The notes: generated from the letters alone by a model not told the origin. Shown: positions 44,964 through 54,625, counted from the first letter of the stretch. The stretch: DNA of 64,000 nucleotides from Psychromonas arctica DSM 14288 (GCF_000482725.1 NZ_AXWP01000038.1:1-64000); one strand, 5' to 3'. A program made the numbers and translations.

Positions 44964-47458
44964 GATTGAGCTTGCTCAATGTTGGTCCAATTTAATTTAT
45001 GGGACGTTTTAGTATGTGTGAAGTACTGTAATAACAATACATCACAGAAAGTATTCAAGTTCATTCGGATATTATGACTGAACTCTATCAATTGTTTACG
45101 CTTACCATCTTCTGCTTTCTGTAGGTAATCTTTTTCAGTCAAATAACAAGTGGTTTTAGACAGTAAAATCGCTTTCTCGTGGGCGGCAATTAAACCCGGT
45201 CGACGCTTGGTCGGTAAGTGCTGACAAAGCTGATTTATTTGCTCGAGTTGGAACAATAACGAGCGAGGGTACTCGGCATCTAGCAATAACAACTCTAAGC
45301 CGGTGCCAATAGTTTGGTACATACGATAACGACGTTTATGCGTAATTAAACTCACTTGGCAGCTCAATACTGCTTCTAACAACCCTAATTCTTTAGGCGT
45401 ATCCATCTCTTCAGTCAGCAGTGCTGAACTTAAAGAAGTGATTTGAATACTGCGTTCAATACGACGGCCAATCTCCAATAAAAACCAGCCATTACTATTA
45501 GGCATACAATCTGTAATCGAACCATTAAAAGCCATAATTGAACCGATCACTTTATCTAATATGCTTTGCATGGCACGTGTTGAGATATCTCGAGTAGTAT
45601 TTCTTAACTGTTTAACTTGATCATTAATATCATCAATCATGCGTCGACTATCATGCGATAATAATTCTCTCGTTTGCAAAGCAGTATTCGACAAGTACTT
45701 AAGCGTATTAACAATACTTCCAGCAGATTGTTCATCGGCCAATAATTGAAACGCGACTTGTTTAGATAAAAGAGGGTCGAAGCCCTCTAATTTAGGCTCC
45801 TGTTCAATGTAAGGATAAACAATATGCTGCGACTTAATCGCGTTGGAGAAGCGCCCTACAATACTATGTCGTATTGCATCGGGGTAAATAGCCAACTCCG
45901 TATACCTATCAATGAAGATACGCAAAATACGCACCGTATTCTCGCACCGCTCCAAATAACGTCCGAGCCAAAATAGGTGCTCAGCAGTACGGCTAGAGAT
46001 AACGCCTTCTAATAACGCAACATCAGTTCTTTTCTTGATCGGCGGAGGCAACACAACGGCTTCTAGCTCGGTGTCACTTGCTGTGTTTATCCAAGTATCT
46101 TTGATCCAACCAGAAACACTCGGATCATTACTAATTTCATTGGAAAAACATAACGCTGAAGGTAATATTTCAACTCCATTCTCAGTAGTTAGGGCATAAC
46201 ATCTAAAAACCACTGGTTTAGATATCAGCTTGCCATTGTCCCAAAAAGGTGCGGTACTAAAAACGGGTTTATCTTGAAAATAATATTCTTCAGGTTTTGC
46301 TCTGATCAGCGTTTTTATTTTCTCTGCATCAACACTGCCATCAAGCTTCAAGCTTCTATCTTTATAACTCGCTAACTCTAATAGCGACCAATCTAAGGTT
46401 TTAGCTTTTTCAACATCATAGTAATTAGGCTCGGCAATCATCAATGGCTGTTTTAAAATATGTTGCGATAAATGCGTTAAATTACATTGCACAGCAGGAG
46501 AAGATAAAACGCCGCTTCCAAATGGATTTAATACTTTAACAGCACCTTCACGTACCGCTTGTAATAAACCAGGAATGCCATGTAAGGAATACTCCGTTTG
46601 CTCTAAAGAGTCGATACTGCGATCCGGTACCCAACGTACTATCACGTTAATTTTGCCTAAACCCTGTAACGATTTTAAACACACCTCGCCATTACGCACC
46701 GTTAGGTCTGCGCTTTGCACTAGGGTATAACCAAAATAAACGGATAAAAAGGCATGTTCGTTATAGTTAGGATCATCTGTTCCTTGGGTTAAAATAACCA
46801 CACGAGGATCATCCATATATTGAGTATATTCATTGATCCCTTCTTGAAATATTTTCAAAAAGTTTTTGATTTGCTGAACATTACAATCAGCAAACTCTTC
46901 CGCCATCACACGTCGAGCGATAATACGACTTTCAACTAACAACCCCATCCCTAATGGGCATTGGCAATGATCCGCTAATACTTTAAATTCACCCGATGGT
47001 GCTCGGTAAATATCCAAAGCGGTAAAAAACAATTTCAATTCATTGCTTGGTAAGCTAAAACCCTCTCTTAAATAATTACTATTTTGATATAATTGTTGTG
47101 CAGGGATATGACCTTCAAGTAACAACTTCTGTTCGCCATAAATATCCTGCTGAATAGCATTTAAGAGTACTGTTCTTTGTTTGATCCCTTCTTCTAAAAA
47201 AGTCCACTCTGACTTAGAAAACATAAAAGGAAGTGGATCAAAATGCCAGCGCTTATTACTTTCAGGTTGCGTATTACCATTTTGTAATAACTGGCTTATT
47301 TCAACAGCACGGCTACTCAAATCTTCCGCAGTTAAGTTACCTAAGCGCTTAAATAATGTATCCCAATGTTCAGGATAACGCCCACCATGATTAGCCAGCT
47401 CATCATGAACATGGACCTTATTTAAATACAAAGACAGCCATTTAGGTAAGGCCGACAT
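44960..47458 (-). CDS. Fusion of permuted ATP-grasp (diverged) and alpha-E domain
   Basis: 832 aa from the ATG at 47458; a TTG at 47503 is the alternative and neither has a clear ribosome binding site. Residues about 1-470 match the permuted ATP-grasp family and about 485-832 an alpha-E domain (LFWLGRYLERCENTVR near 496-511). The ATP-grasp part differs from the stand-alone protein at key places: LADHCQCPLGMG (about 161-172) replaces LEDNLRVPSGVS, and LLELASYKDRS replaces the LVVKPANESGGYG loop. It may be inactive as a ligase or act as a partner. It overlaps the next gene by 4 bases. Confidence 0.85.
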   Translation of the reverse strand: MSALPKWLSLYLNKVHVHDELANHGGRYPEHWDTLFKRLGNLTAEDLSSRAVEISQLLQNGNTQPESNKRWHFDPLPFMFSKSEWTFLEEGIKQRTVLLNAIQQDIYGEQKLLLEGHIPAQQLYQNSNYLREGFSLPSNELKLFFTALDIYRAPSGEFKVLADHCQCPLGMGLLVESRIIARRVMAEEFADCNVQQIKNFLKIFQEGINEYTQYMDDPRVVILTQGTDDPNYNEHAFLSVYFGYTLVQSADLTVRNGEVCLKSLQGLGKINVIVRWVPDRSIDSLEQTEYSLHGIPGLLQAVREGAVKVLNPFGSGVLSSPAVQCNLTHLSQHILKQPLMIAEPNYYDVEKAKTLDWSLLELASYKDRSLKLDGSVDAEKIKTLIRAKPEEYYFQDKPVFSTAPFWDNGKLISKPVVFRCYALTTENGVEILPSALCFSNEISNDPSVSGWIKDTWINTASDTELEAVVLPPPIKKRTDVALLEGVISSRTAEHLFWLGRYLERCENTVRILRIFIDRYTELAIYPDAIRHSIVGRFSNAIKSQHIVYPYIEQEPKLEGFDPLLSKQVAFQLLADEQSAGSIVNTLKYLSNTALQTRELLSHDSRRMIDDINDQVKQLRNTTRDISTRAMQSILDKVIGSIMAFNGSITDCMPNSNGWFLLEIGRRIERSIQITSLSSALLTEEMDTPKELGLLEAVLSCQVSLITHKRRYRMYQTIGTGLELLLLDAEYPRSLLFQLEQINQLCQHLPTKRRPGLIAAHEKAILLSKTTCYLTEKDYLQKAEDGKRKQLIEFSHNIRMNLNTFCDVLLLQYFTHTKTSHKLNWTNIEQAQS

Positions 47459-47592
47459 GGTGTGGTTTTTTATATACAATTTAACATTGCTCCGTTTTAT
47501 CAAACATCATGATCAGCAGTCATTAGATCTGTGATCATGAAATCACTCTACCTTAAACAATCAACAGGTAGAGTGACTGATGTCGCTCTCTT

Positions 47593-50500
47593 TTATTTAA
47601 AAGCAGGTTGGCGACGTAAATCCAAGGTATTTGGATAATCTTGGTTAACACTCTCTTCTTCCGGTACCACAAACTCACTGACTGAATTGGCGACTTGGAA
47701 GCTGTGTGTCACCGCAGATGGGCTCCAACTTGGTTGATCTGAAGGTAATAAAGAAGGTGTATGACCATGTTCCCAGAATCGAGCCACTCTTCTTCCTTCC
47801 GCTTCAAATGCATTTACAGGTAAGGTTTCAGGATTACGTCCACCCGCATGACTTACATGATAAACAAAGCCACCCACAGAGCGTCCTTCCCAAGTATCAA
47901 TTAAATCAAACACCAGAGGGGCATGCACGCCAATAGTTGGGTGTAAAGCTGTTGGTGGTTGCCATGCACGGTAACGAATACCCGCGACACGCTCATCTTT
48001 GGCTTTACCTTTTACCACTTTAAGCGGAACTCGGCGGCCATTACAAGTCACTATATAACGATCACTCATGGTACCTTGCACTTTTATCTGCACCCTTTCT
48101 AATGACGAGTCCACGTACCTTGCAGTACCCGAAGCACTGGCTTCTTCACCAAGTACATGCCACGGTTCAATCGCAGTTCTTAATTCCAGGGTAATATTAT
48201 CCAACTCACGGGTACCACAAACAGGGAATCTAAATTCAAAGAATGGGTTTAACCAACTGAATTGGAATGCAAAACCAGATTGTTGTAAATCACGACACAC
48301 TTCTGCCAAATCATTTTCAACATATTGCGGTAATAAGAATTTATCATGTAGCTCAGTACCCCAACGAACCAATGGTTTGTGGTATGGCTTTTTCCAAAAC
48401 CAAGCTAACAAGGTGCGTAGTAATAACATTTGCACCAAACTCATTTGTGAGTGAGGAGGCATTTCAAAGCCCCTAAATTCCACAATCCCTAAACGCCCTG
48501 TTGCAGAGTCTGGCGAATATAACTTATCAATACAAAACTCAGCACGGTGTGTATTACCGGTTAAATCAACCAACAGATTACGTAATAATCGGTCAACTAA
48601 CCAAGGTTCCGGGACCTCGCCTTCAGGCATATGTGAAAATGCAATTTCTAATTCATATAACACTTCATCGCGGGCTTCATCAACACGAGGCGCTTGACTT
48701 GTTGGACCAATAAATAAACCAGAAAATAGGTAAGATAACCCAGGATGATGCTGCCAATAGGTGATAAAGCTTCTTAATATATCAGGGCGACGTAAAAACG
48801 GACTTTGAGCCGGCGTTTCCCCGCCTAAGGTCACATGGTTACCACCACCGGTTCCCGTATGGCGACCATCGGCCATAAATTTATCCGTCCCTAAACGTGC
48901 CTCTTTAGCTAACGCATATAAGGTAGTCATTCTTTCAACTAACTGATCCCACGATTTAGAAGGGTGAATATTCACTTCAATCACACCCGGATCAGGCGTA
49001 ACCGCATACTTTTCAACACGGCTGTCTTTAGGTGGGTTATAACCCTCAATCACCACCGGCATAGACAATGCTTTTGCTACCCCTTCAATGGCAGTCAATA
49101 AACCTAAATAATGTTCAAAATGGCTAGTCGGTGGCATAAAGATATATAAACGACCATCTCGTACTTCTAATGCCATTGCCGTTTTAATCATTTCTTTACC
49201 AATAAAACCTTTTTTCAGCTTTTTAGGTTTAGAAAATTCTTCTGGAATATCAAAGGGGTCGCGGTCAATAATATTACTTGTCCACTCCAGGCTGTCTAAA
49301 GGTAAGCGATAACCCAATGGAGATTCACCCGGTAAGAGGAAACAATGCCCGCGCGTAAATTCCCAAGTACAAGATTGCCAGCAATTTTTACCGCCATTCC
49401 ATTGCAATGGCAGCACATAACCGACTGGTTTTTCTATGCCTAACTCCATTTTTTTCAAAAAGCCTTGGCGGCTCATGGCATGCAATAATTCAGGTTGTTT
49501 GGGACCAACTTCGGTAGGTAAAGACCCTTCTTGCCAGAGATGATAAAGAATATCTTCATAGGCAGTGGTCAATGCTTCTTTACCTAAACCTAACGCATCA
49601 CTCAGCTTTTCAGCAAATTTCTTGGTATCCGTATGGTCTAATTTGTAGTCTTTATTGGGATCCGCTAATAAACTGGCATCTTCCCATAGAGCTACCCCAT
49701 CTTTGCGCCAATAACATGCATATTGCCAACGCGGCAATGGCTCACCTGGATACCATTTACCTTGTCCATAATGGGTAAAACCACCTTGCGTGAATACCTT
49801 ATTCATTTCTACAAATAAGTTTTGCGCTAACTGACGTTTTTCTTTACCGTCGGCTTCCGTATTCCATTGTGCATGTTCCATATCATCAATAGAAATGAAC
49901 GTAGGCTCACCGCCCATGGTTAAATGAATACCTTCTTCATCGTAGGTTTTGTCAACATGCTGACCTAAACGATTAATAGCAGACCACTGTGCTTCTGAAT
50001 AAGGTTTAGTCACACGTGGATCTTCATGCACACGCGTCACTTTATTGTAAAAGCTAAACTCTGATTTACAGTCGTCAATACCACCGGTAACCGGTGCTGC
50101 AGAACTTGGTTCAGGGGTACAGGCTAATGGAATGTGTCCTTCTCCCGCAAATAAACCAGAGGTAGGATCTAAACCAATCCAACCCGCCCCCGGAATGTAA
50201 ACTTCTGCCCACGCATGTAAATCAGTAAAATCTTCTTCAGGACCACTCGGGCCATCCAGCGATTTTTGGTCAGAAGTTAATTGGATTAAATAACCAGAAA
50301 CAAAACGAGAAGCTAACCCTAAATGACGGAATAATTGTACTAATAACCAAGATGAATCACGACAAGACCCGGTTTTTTTACTCAGGGTTTCATTGGCGGT
50401 TTGCACCCCTGGCTCTAAACGAATGCCATACCCTACTAACTCATAAATGGCCTGATTAACCGCCACTAAAAAATCTACACTGCGAAGCGGCTCTTTAGGT

Positions 50501-50904
50501 TGCAGCGATGCAACTAACGCTAGCATTTTAGGGCTGGCTTTACGTTTTTTTAAATAAGGTGCTAATTCCGATTTTGAAACGCTGTCATAAACAAATGGAA
50601 ATTCTTCTGCATATTCTTCTAAAAAGAAATCGAAGGGGTTAATGACCGTCATTTCTGCGACTAAATCGACGGTAAAACTGAACTCTGTGGTTGGTTTGTT
50701 AAATACGACGCGGGCTTGATAGTTACCGAAGGGATCTTGTTGCCAATTAATGTAGTGATCTTCGGGTAATATTTTTAAGGAATAACTTTTAATCTTAGTG
50801 CGGCTATGAGGTGCGGGTCGTAAACGAAATATATGCGGCCCCATGTTAACAGAACGGTCATATTTATATTCAGTATGGTGTGAAATACCAACAGTAATGG
50901 TCAT
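47593..50904 (-). CDS. Large transglutaminase / DUF2126 protein
   Basis: 1103 aa, first gene of the operon. An N-terminal beta domain (about 1-90, HHTEYKYDRSVNMGPHIFRL) is followed by a transglutaminase-like core with Cys181 (KKTGSCRDSSW), His230 (FTDLHAWAEVYIPG) and Asp246 (WIGLDPTSG). DUF2126 (about 300-1090) follows, containing LTMGGEPTFISIDD, PVVIEGYNPPKDSR, VIEVNIHPSKSWDQL and GTGGGNHVTLGG, reminiscent of an amidoligase (glutamine-synthetase-like or ATP-grasp-like) fold. It lacks a signal peptide. Family-based expectation is formation or cleavage of isopeptide bonds on an unknown target; no experimental role is known to me. Confidence 0.88.
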   Translation of the reverse strand: MTITVGISHHTEYKYDRSVNMGPHIFRLRPAPHSRTKIKSYSLKILPEDHYINWQQDPFGNYQARVVFNKPTTEFSFTVDLVAEMTVINPFDFFLEEYAEEFPFVYDSVSKSELAPYLKKRKASPKMLALVASLQPKEPLRSVDFLVAVNQAIYELVGYGIRLEPGVQTANETLSKKTGSCRDSSWLLVQLFRHLGLASRFVSGYLIQLTSDQKSLDGPSGPEEDFTDLHAWAEVYIPGAGWIGLDPTSGLFAGEGHIPLACTPEPSSAAPVTGGIDDCKSEFSFYNKVTRVHEDPRVTKPYSEAQWSAINRLGQHVDKTYDEEGIHLTMGGEPTFISIDDMEHAQWNTEADGKEKRQLAQNLFVEMNKVFTQGGFTHYGQGKWYPGEPLPRWQYACYWRKDGVALWEDASLLADPNKDYKLDHTDTKKFAEKLSDALGLGKEALTTAYEDILYHLWQEGSLPTEVGPKQPELLHAMSRQGFLKKMELGIEKPVGYVLPLQWNGGKNCWQSCTWEFTRGHCFLLPGESPLGYRLPLDSLEWTSNIIDRDPFDIPEEFSKPKKLKKGFIGKEMIKTAMALEVRDGRLYIFMPPTSHFEHYLGLLTAIEGVAKALSMPVVIEGYNPPKDSRVEKYAVTPDPGVIEVNIHPSKSWDQLVERMTTLYALAKEARLGTDKFMADGRHTGTGGGNHVTLGGETPAQSPFLRRPDILRSFITYWQHHPGLSYLFSGLFIGPTSQAPRVDEARDEVLYELEIAFSHMPEGEVPEPWLVDRLLRNLLVDLTGNTHRAEFCIDKLYSPDSATGRLGIVEFRGFEMPPHSQMSLVQMLLLRTLLAWFWKKPYHKPLVRWGTELHDKFLLPQYVENDLAEVCRDLQQSGFAFQFSWLNPFFEFRFPVCGTRELDNITLELRTAIEPWHVLGEEASASGTARYVDSSLERVQIKVQGTMSDRYIVTCNGRRVPLKVVKGKAKDERVAGIRYRAWQPPTALHPTIGVHAPLVFDLIDTWEGRSVGGFVYHVSHAGGRNPETLPVNAFEAEGRRVARFWEHGHTPSLLPSDQPSWSPSAVTHSFQVANSVSEFVVPEEESVNQDYPNTLDLRRQPAFK

Positions 50905-51865
50905 CGACTAATCCCCTTTCATAAATTACAGCTATATAGATAACATGAAAATCTTTCTTAGTATTGTATTTATTTTGTGCAATATTTATTCCACTTACTT
51001 AAACCATAAAAAACAAAGGTTTTAGGTTAATTAATCATCAAACAGCACAATTAAACAGCTAATATGCTCAATAATGGCTTTTAAAATAGCGAAGCTTTTT
51101 AGAAATGGTGCAGTGATGCACTAAAATAGCCCTTAAAAATCAAATAGACTAAAAATATTTTTGGCGAAAAAACCAGCGCTAGAACAGAAAAAAAACAATA
51201 CATACAAGATTCTGTTTTATCTTTACCTTATCAAAGCGCTATAACTGCGAATGTCTTTAAAAGTACAAAATATTAAATAATCTTTAATGAAATTAATATC
51301 ATTTATACGTATAAAAAATACAATTGAACAGTGTTTAATCACACATGTTTGAGGAAAATAACATTTAAAGATTTAATTCGTATCGAATTTAAAAATCAAT
51401 TCTATTAAATATAAAAAATAATGAAGATAACTTAATCCATATATCTTTTTCTTTAAAGCATCAAAAAGAAACGATTAAAGAGATGAAAAAAGCAATGTAA
51501 ATAGTTCGAAAACGTCTAACTTTTGAAGATATGTAAGGATCATAAAAAAGACTACCTGTAATCTCTTTTTCTATCATTCAGAGCTCTTAAGTATCTATTA
51601 AAAAAGAGATTAATTTATATTAAAAAAAAATAAAAAAGAGTGCTCGATAAAGCTGCTAAGAAGCTCAAGAATGATGCTATGATAGTGCATCTTTTAACCG
51701 CCACCTTGCGGTTAAACAAACGACCTTAAGATATAATCAAGCGGTATTCAGTATGAGTAATATAGGCAGGATGTTTATTAAACACCCTATTACACAACAG
51801 ACGCTAACCCAGCCTTTTTCTTTGGCTATTTACTCCCACTCAATTTATAAAAAGGGCATATTATT
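50905..51865. other. Long AT-rich divergent intergenic region
   Basis: 961 bases between the transglutaminase operon and the SHOCT gene with no credible frame in either direction. Very AT-rich, especially 51300-51650. A GC-richer hairpin sits at 51693-51716, and a GTTTATTAAAC palindrome at about 51769-51779 precedes the SHOCT gene. It is unusually long for this otherwise compact window and could hold promoters, a small RNA or decayed sequence. Confidence 0.5.
51693..51716 (+). other. Hairpin in the leader region of the SHOCT gene
   Basis: TTTAACCGC (51693-51701) and GCGGTTAAA (51708-51716) form a 9-bp stem with a CACCTT loop. It is 150 bases upstream of the start codon; it may be a terminator of an unseen RNA or a 5' UTR element. 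No U-run follows. Confidence 0.4.
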
Positions 51866-52777
51866 ATGCAAAAACTAACTAATGTTGGTGAAAACCTCGT
51901 CAATGATATAGCGTCACGTTATGGCTTAAGTTACGGTGCAGTGACTCACATGTTAGTTGCAGTGAATAATGGCGGCGGCTCTATGGCACAATTTAACTGC
52001 CCTGAATTAGGTGGTTCAGGACAATGGATGCGCGGTGGTATGACCATGGTCGGCGATATGTTTAATAACGGCCTAAAAACAACCGTCGACAATTTATGTA
52101 ATGAGTTAGCAAACATACTCAGTAACAACCAAATTTTTCCGGTCATTCCAGCAGGTACACCAGGCAGCAATCAATGGTGGCCAAGTAACCTCGGCAGTCC
52201 GTTTAGTAGCGGTGCTCAAAACAATATCCGTTATGCGGTTTTTCCAAATCGTCTAGCAGTGGAATTGAATGGCCAAGTGTCCGTCTATGACACATTAGAT
52301 CACAACATTGGTGGCGTCAGCCAACAGCAAGGTAATAACACTTCTCTGACTTTCAATAGCCAGTGGGGCACCATTAATGTAAGCAGTTTGCCTTTGATCA
52401 CAGGTCAACCATTACCAGTAGTAGCGAACACTAATTTTGCTGACGTGGCTGCGCCTGCTATGAATAACATGCCAACAAATAACAATCTTAGTAATAACAA
52501 CCTTAACAATAATAACGGCCTAAATAGCAGCGCGAATAACAGCAGTAGCCAACAACAATCAACAAATGGCAACCTAGACAACAATTACTCAGCTAATACA
52601 AACGGTATCAACAACGATAACAACAGCCACAACAAGCAACCGATAGATCAGAAAGACCAAAAATCTATTACTCAGACGCTTGATATCATAGAAAAATTAG
52701 CACAACTGCATGAGATGGGTGCATTAACAGATGACGAGTACAATACTAAAAAGTCGGATCTATTAAGTCGTATTTAA
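51866..52777 (+). CDS. SHOCT-domain protein with Asn-rich linker
   Basis: 303 aa. A conserved-looking N-terminal region (about 1-180; LVNDIASRYGLSYGAVTHML, GGSGQWMRGGMTMVGDMFNN) is followed by a low-complexity Asn/Ser/Gln-rich linker (about 200-257). A C-terminal SHOCT domain (about 269-302: IEKLAQLHEMGALTDDEYNT) comes last. SHOCT domains are short helical hairpins at the end of many bacterial proteins, often for oligomerisation; no enzyme motif is seen. The next gene, 70 bases downstream, is a Zn-metallopeptidase in the same direction. It is divergent from the transglutaminase operon; a functional link is conjecture. Confidence 0.75.
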   Translation: MQKLTNVGENLVNDIASRYGLSYGAVTHMLVAVNNGGGSMAQFNCPELGGSGQWMRGGMTMVGDMFNNGLKTTVDNLCNELANILSNNQIFPVIPAGTPGSNQWWPSNLGSPFSSGAQNNIRYAVFPNRLAVELNGQVSVYDTLDHNIGGVSQQQGNNTSLTFNSQWGTINVSSLPLITGQPLPVVANTNFADVAAPAMNNMPTNNNLSNNNLNNNNGLNSSANNSSSQQQSTNGNLDNNYSANTNGINNDNNSHNKQPIDQKDQKSITQTLDIIEKLAQLHEMGALTDDEYNTKKSDLLSRI

Positions 52778-52846
52778 GCAAGTGTATTTCTGCAAGTTAA
52801 AGCATTAAATATGCTGGCTTTTTATTTTTGTTAATAGAGTATTTAT

Positions 52847-54094
52847 ATGAAAACATTTCAATGTGACTGCGCGGATCAACCTATTTTGTTTTTTGAAAGC
52901 AGTCATTGTCTCGCTTGTAACAGAACCGTAGGGCTCGATGACAACTTTGATCAAGTAGAGCCCTATGAATTTGATCAAGTAACAGGTTCATTTTTTAAAG
53001 CGATTGCACCCACTATCCATTATCAAAAATGTGATAACAACGCCCAATTTGAAGCCTGTAACGGTATGGTAAATTTAAATACGTTTGTGCCTGTTGAAGG
53101 CAAAGATGAAGTGTTGTGTTTTGCTTGTCGTTTTAACGAAACAGTGCCCGATTTGAGTATTGCTGAACATATTCCGTTATGGCAAAAAATGGAAGTAGCA
53201 AAGCGTCGTGCATTGTATACCTTAAAAGCGCTTTCATTACCGCTCAAGACGATCGCGCAAGACCCAGACAATGGATTAAGTTTTGATTTTATTACCGACC
53301 GTAATGTTAATGACCACTTTACTAGCCCATTAGCCGGCCATGAAACTGTGTTTACTGGCCATGATTGTGGTCATATCACTATCAACCTAGCCGAAGCCGA
53401 CGATGTTTCTCGCTCACAAACAAAAGATGCGATGGGTGAACGTTATCGTACATTGTTAGGGCATTTTAGACATGAATTAGGGCACTACTACTTTGACCAA
53501 TTAATCGTCCATACGCCAGAAAAACAACAATTATGTAAGCAATACTTTGGTGATGATCAGCTCGATTATCAAGAAGCACTAGACCAGCATTACCAACATG
53601 GCGCACCAAAAAATTGGCCTGAACATTATATTAGTGAATATGCCACTATGCACCCCTATGAAGACTGGGCAGAGTCTTGGGCGCATTATATGCACATCAT
53701 TGATACCCTAGAAACAGCACAGAACTTTTCCATTACCGGCTCAACATCTGGTGAACAGGCGGATTCTGAAGAGGTAGGAGAATTAAACTTACCACAAGAT
53801 GCGTACTTTTTTTCAGGGCAAACAGCGATCAGTAATATTCTAGATACGTGGGTCGATTTTTCAGTGATCCTCAACTCCTTAAACCGGAGCATGGGATTAG
53901 CAGATGCCTACCCTTTTGTATTAACGCAAGCTGTGCGCACTAAACTATCCTTTATCCACCATGCAATTCATCATAAATTGCATTTATTGCCAGCGCTAAC
54001 ACACAAGACAATACCAAAAAAAGTCAACAAAGCGGCACCTAAGGTAACTCCTACAGCTGATCCTAAAACAGTGTCGAAGCCTCTTGTACCTTAG
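52847..54094 (+). CDS. Putative zinc metallopeptidase with N-terminal zinc ribbon (Peptidase_Mx type)
   Basis: 415 aa. The N-terminus (about 1-97) carries Cys pairs CDC (6, 8), CLAC (21, 24), Cys62, Cys71 and CFAC (91, 94), consistent with two zinc-ribbon-like sites. The catalytic motif HELGH lies at 209-213 in GHFRHELGHYYFD, with EDWAESWAHYMH (about 268-279) as a likely third-ligand helix. A Lys/Pro/Thr-rich tail ends the protein. No signal peptide. The domain pair matches the zinc-ribbon plus Peptidase_Mx architecture of uncharacterised bacterial proteins. The stop overlaps a GTG of a following broken frame. Confidence 0.82.
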   Translation: MKTFQCDCADQPILFFESSHCLACNRTVGLDDNFDQVEPYEFDQVTGSFFKAIAPTIHYQKCDNNAQFEACNGMVNLNTFVPVEGKDEVLCFACRFNETVPDLSIAEHIPLWQKMEVAKRRALYTLKALSLPLKTIAQDPDNGLSFDFITDRNVNDHFTSPLAGHETVFTGHDCGHITINLAEADDVSRSQTKDAMGERYRTLLGHFRHELGHYYFDQLIVHTPEKQQLCKQYFGDDQLDYQEALDQHYQHGAPKNWPEHYISEYATMHPYEDWAESWAHYMHIIDTLETAQNFSITGSTSGEQADSEEVGELNLPQDAYFFSGQTAISNILDTWVDFSVILNSLNRSMGLADAYPFVLTQAVRTKLSFIHHAIHHKLHLLPALTHKTIPKKVNKAAPKVTPTADPKTVSKPLVP

Positions 54095-54462
54095 TGACAA
54101 CCTCTAACTTTCAATTAATTGATAATGCAGCTCCTTCGATCGGCATTATCAACACCATAAATTCCATTTTATTATTTATCGATCCCACATTAGACCATTA
54201 TTACATTGAATTGACTGCTTCATGGATGTGGGTTACCGCTAGATTAGGAATATTTTTATAGTTACAACTAGGTCGTCGCAACATAAAAACCACCAGCCCA
54301 AAAAAACAAAAGACCCTTACCGTAGCTTGGTTAAAACTCAACACAAACACTCAAATAACCCTCATCCTAGGTTATACCTTACCTTTAACAGATGTCAGTC
54401 TAACCCTGTTTTGTATCATCGACCTACTACGTTGGCGTAGCAGTCAGCTCACTTTGAAATAG
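54094..54462 (+). pseudogene. Possible small gene interrupted by an in-frame amber codon
   Basis: A GTG at 54094 overlaps the peptidase stop codon as TAGTG. The frame reads 55 codons to a TAG at 54259-54261, then continues open for 66 more codons to a second TAG at 54460-54462. The product looks coding on both sides of the first stop (SILLFIDPTLDHYYIELTAS before; GRRNIKTTSPKKQKTLTVAW and ITLILGYTLPLTDVSLTLF after), partly hydrophobic. I do not recognise the family. Either a recent nonsense mutation, a sequencing error, or two short frames by chance. A 9-bp inverted repeat (54468-54499) follows. Confidence 0.4.
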
Positions 54463-54467
54463 CAAAA

Positions 54468-54499
54468 AGTCATAGGGTTAATTAATTCGTCCTATGACT
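54468..54499 (+). terminator. Hairpin after the broken frame
   Basis: AGTCATAGG (54468-54476) and CCTATGACT (54491-54499) form a 9-bp stem with a 14-base loop, with a T-rich stretch about 15 bases later. Possible terminator for the SHOCT/peptidase transcript. Confidence 0.45.
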
Positions 54500-54593
54500 G
54501 CGTACTTGATATTTTTTGTTACTGGCTAACACTTTTTATTATTTGTCTGTGCCAAGTTGATTAATGTTGTGGCATCCATTAACGAGTCTTGTT

Positions 54594-54609
54594 ATGTTAC
54601 AGGTAACAT
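54594..54609. promoter_or_regulatory. GntR operator at gntR
   Basis: ATGTTACAGGTAACAT fits the E. coli GntR box ATGTTACCGGTAACAT at 15 of 16 positions. It ends 16 bases before the gntR start, so it should allow autoregulation. Confidence 0.8.
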
Positions 54610-54625
54610 TCCATAGGCTATGATT

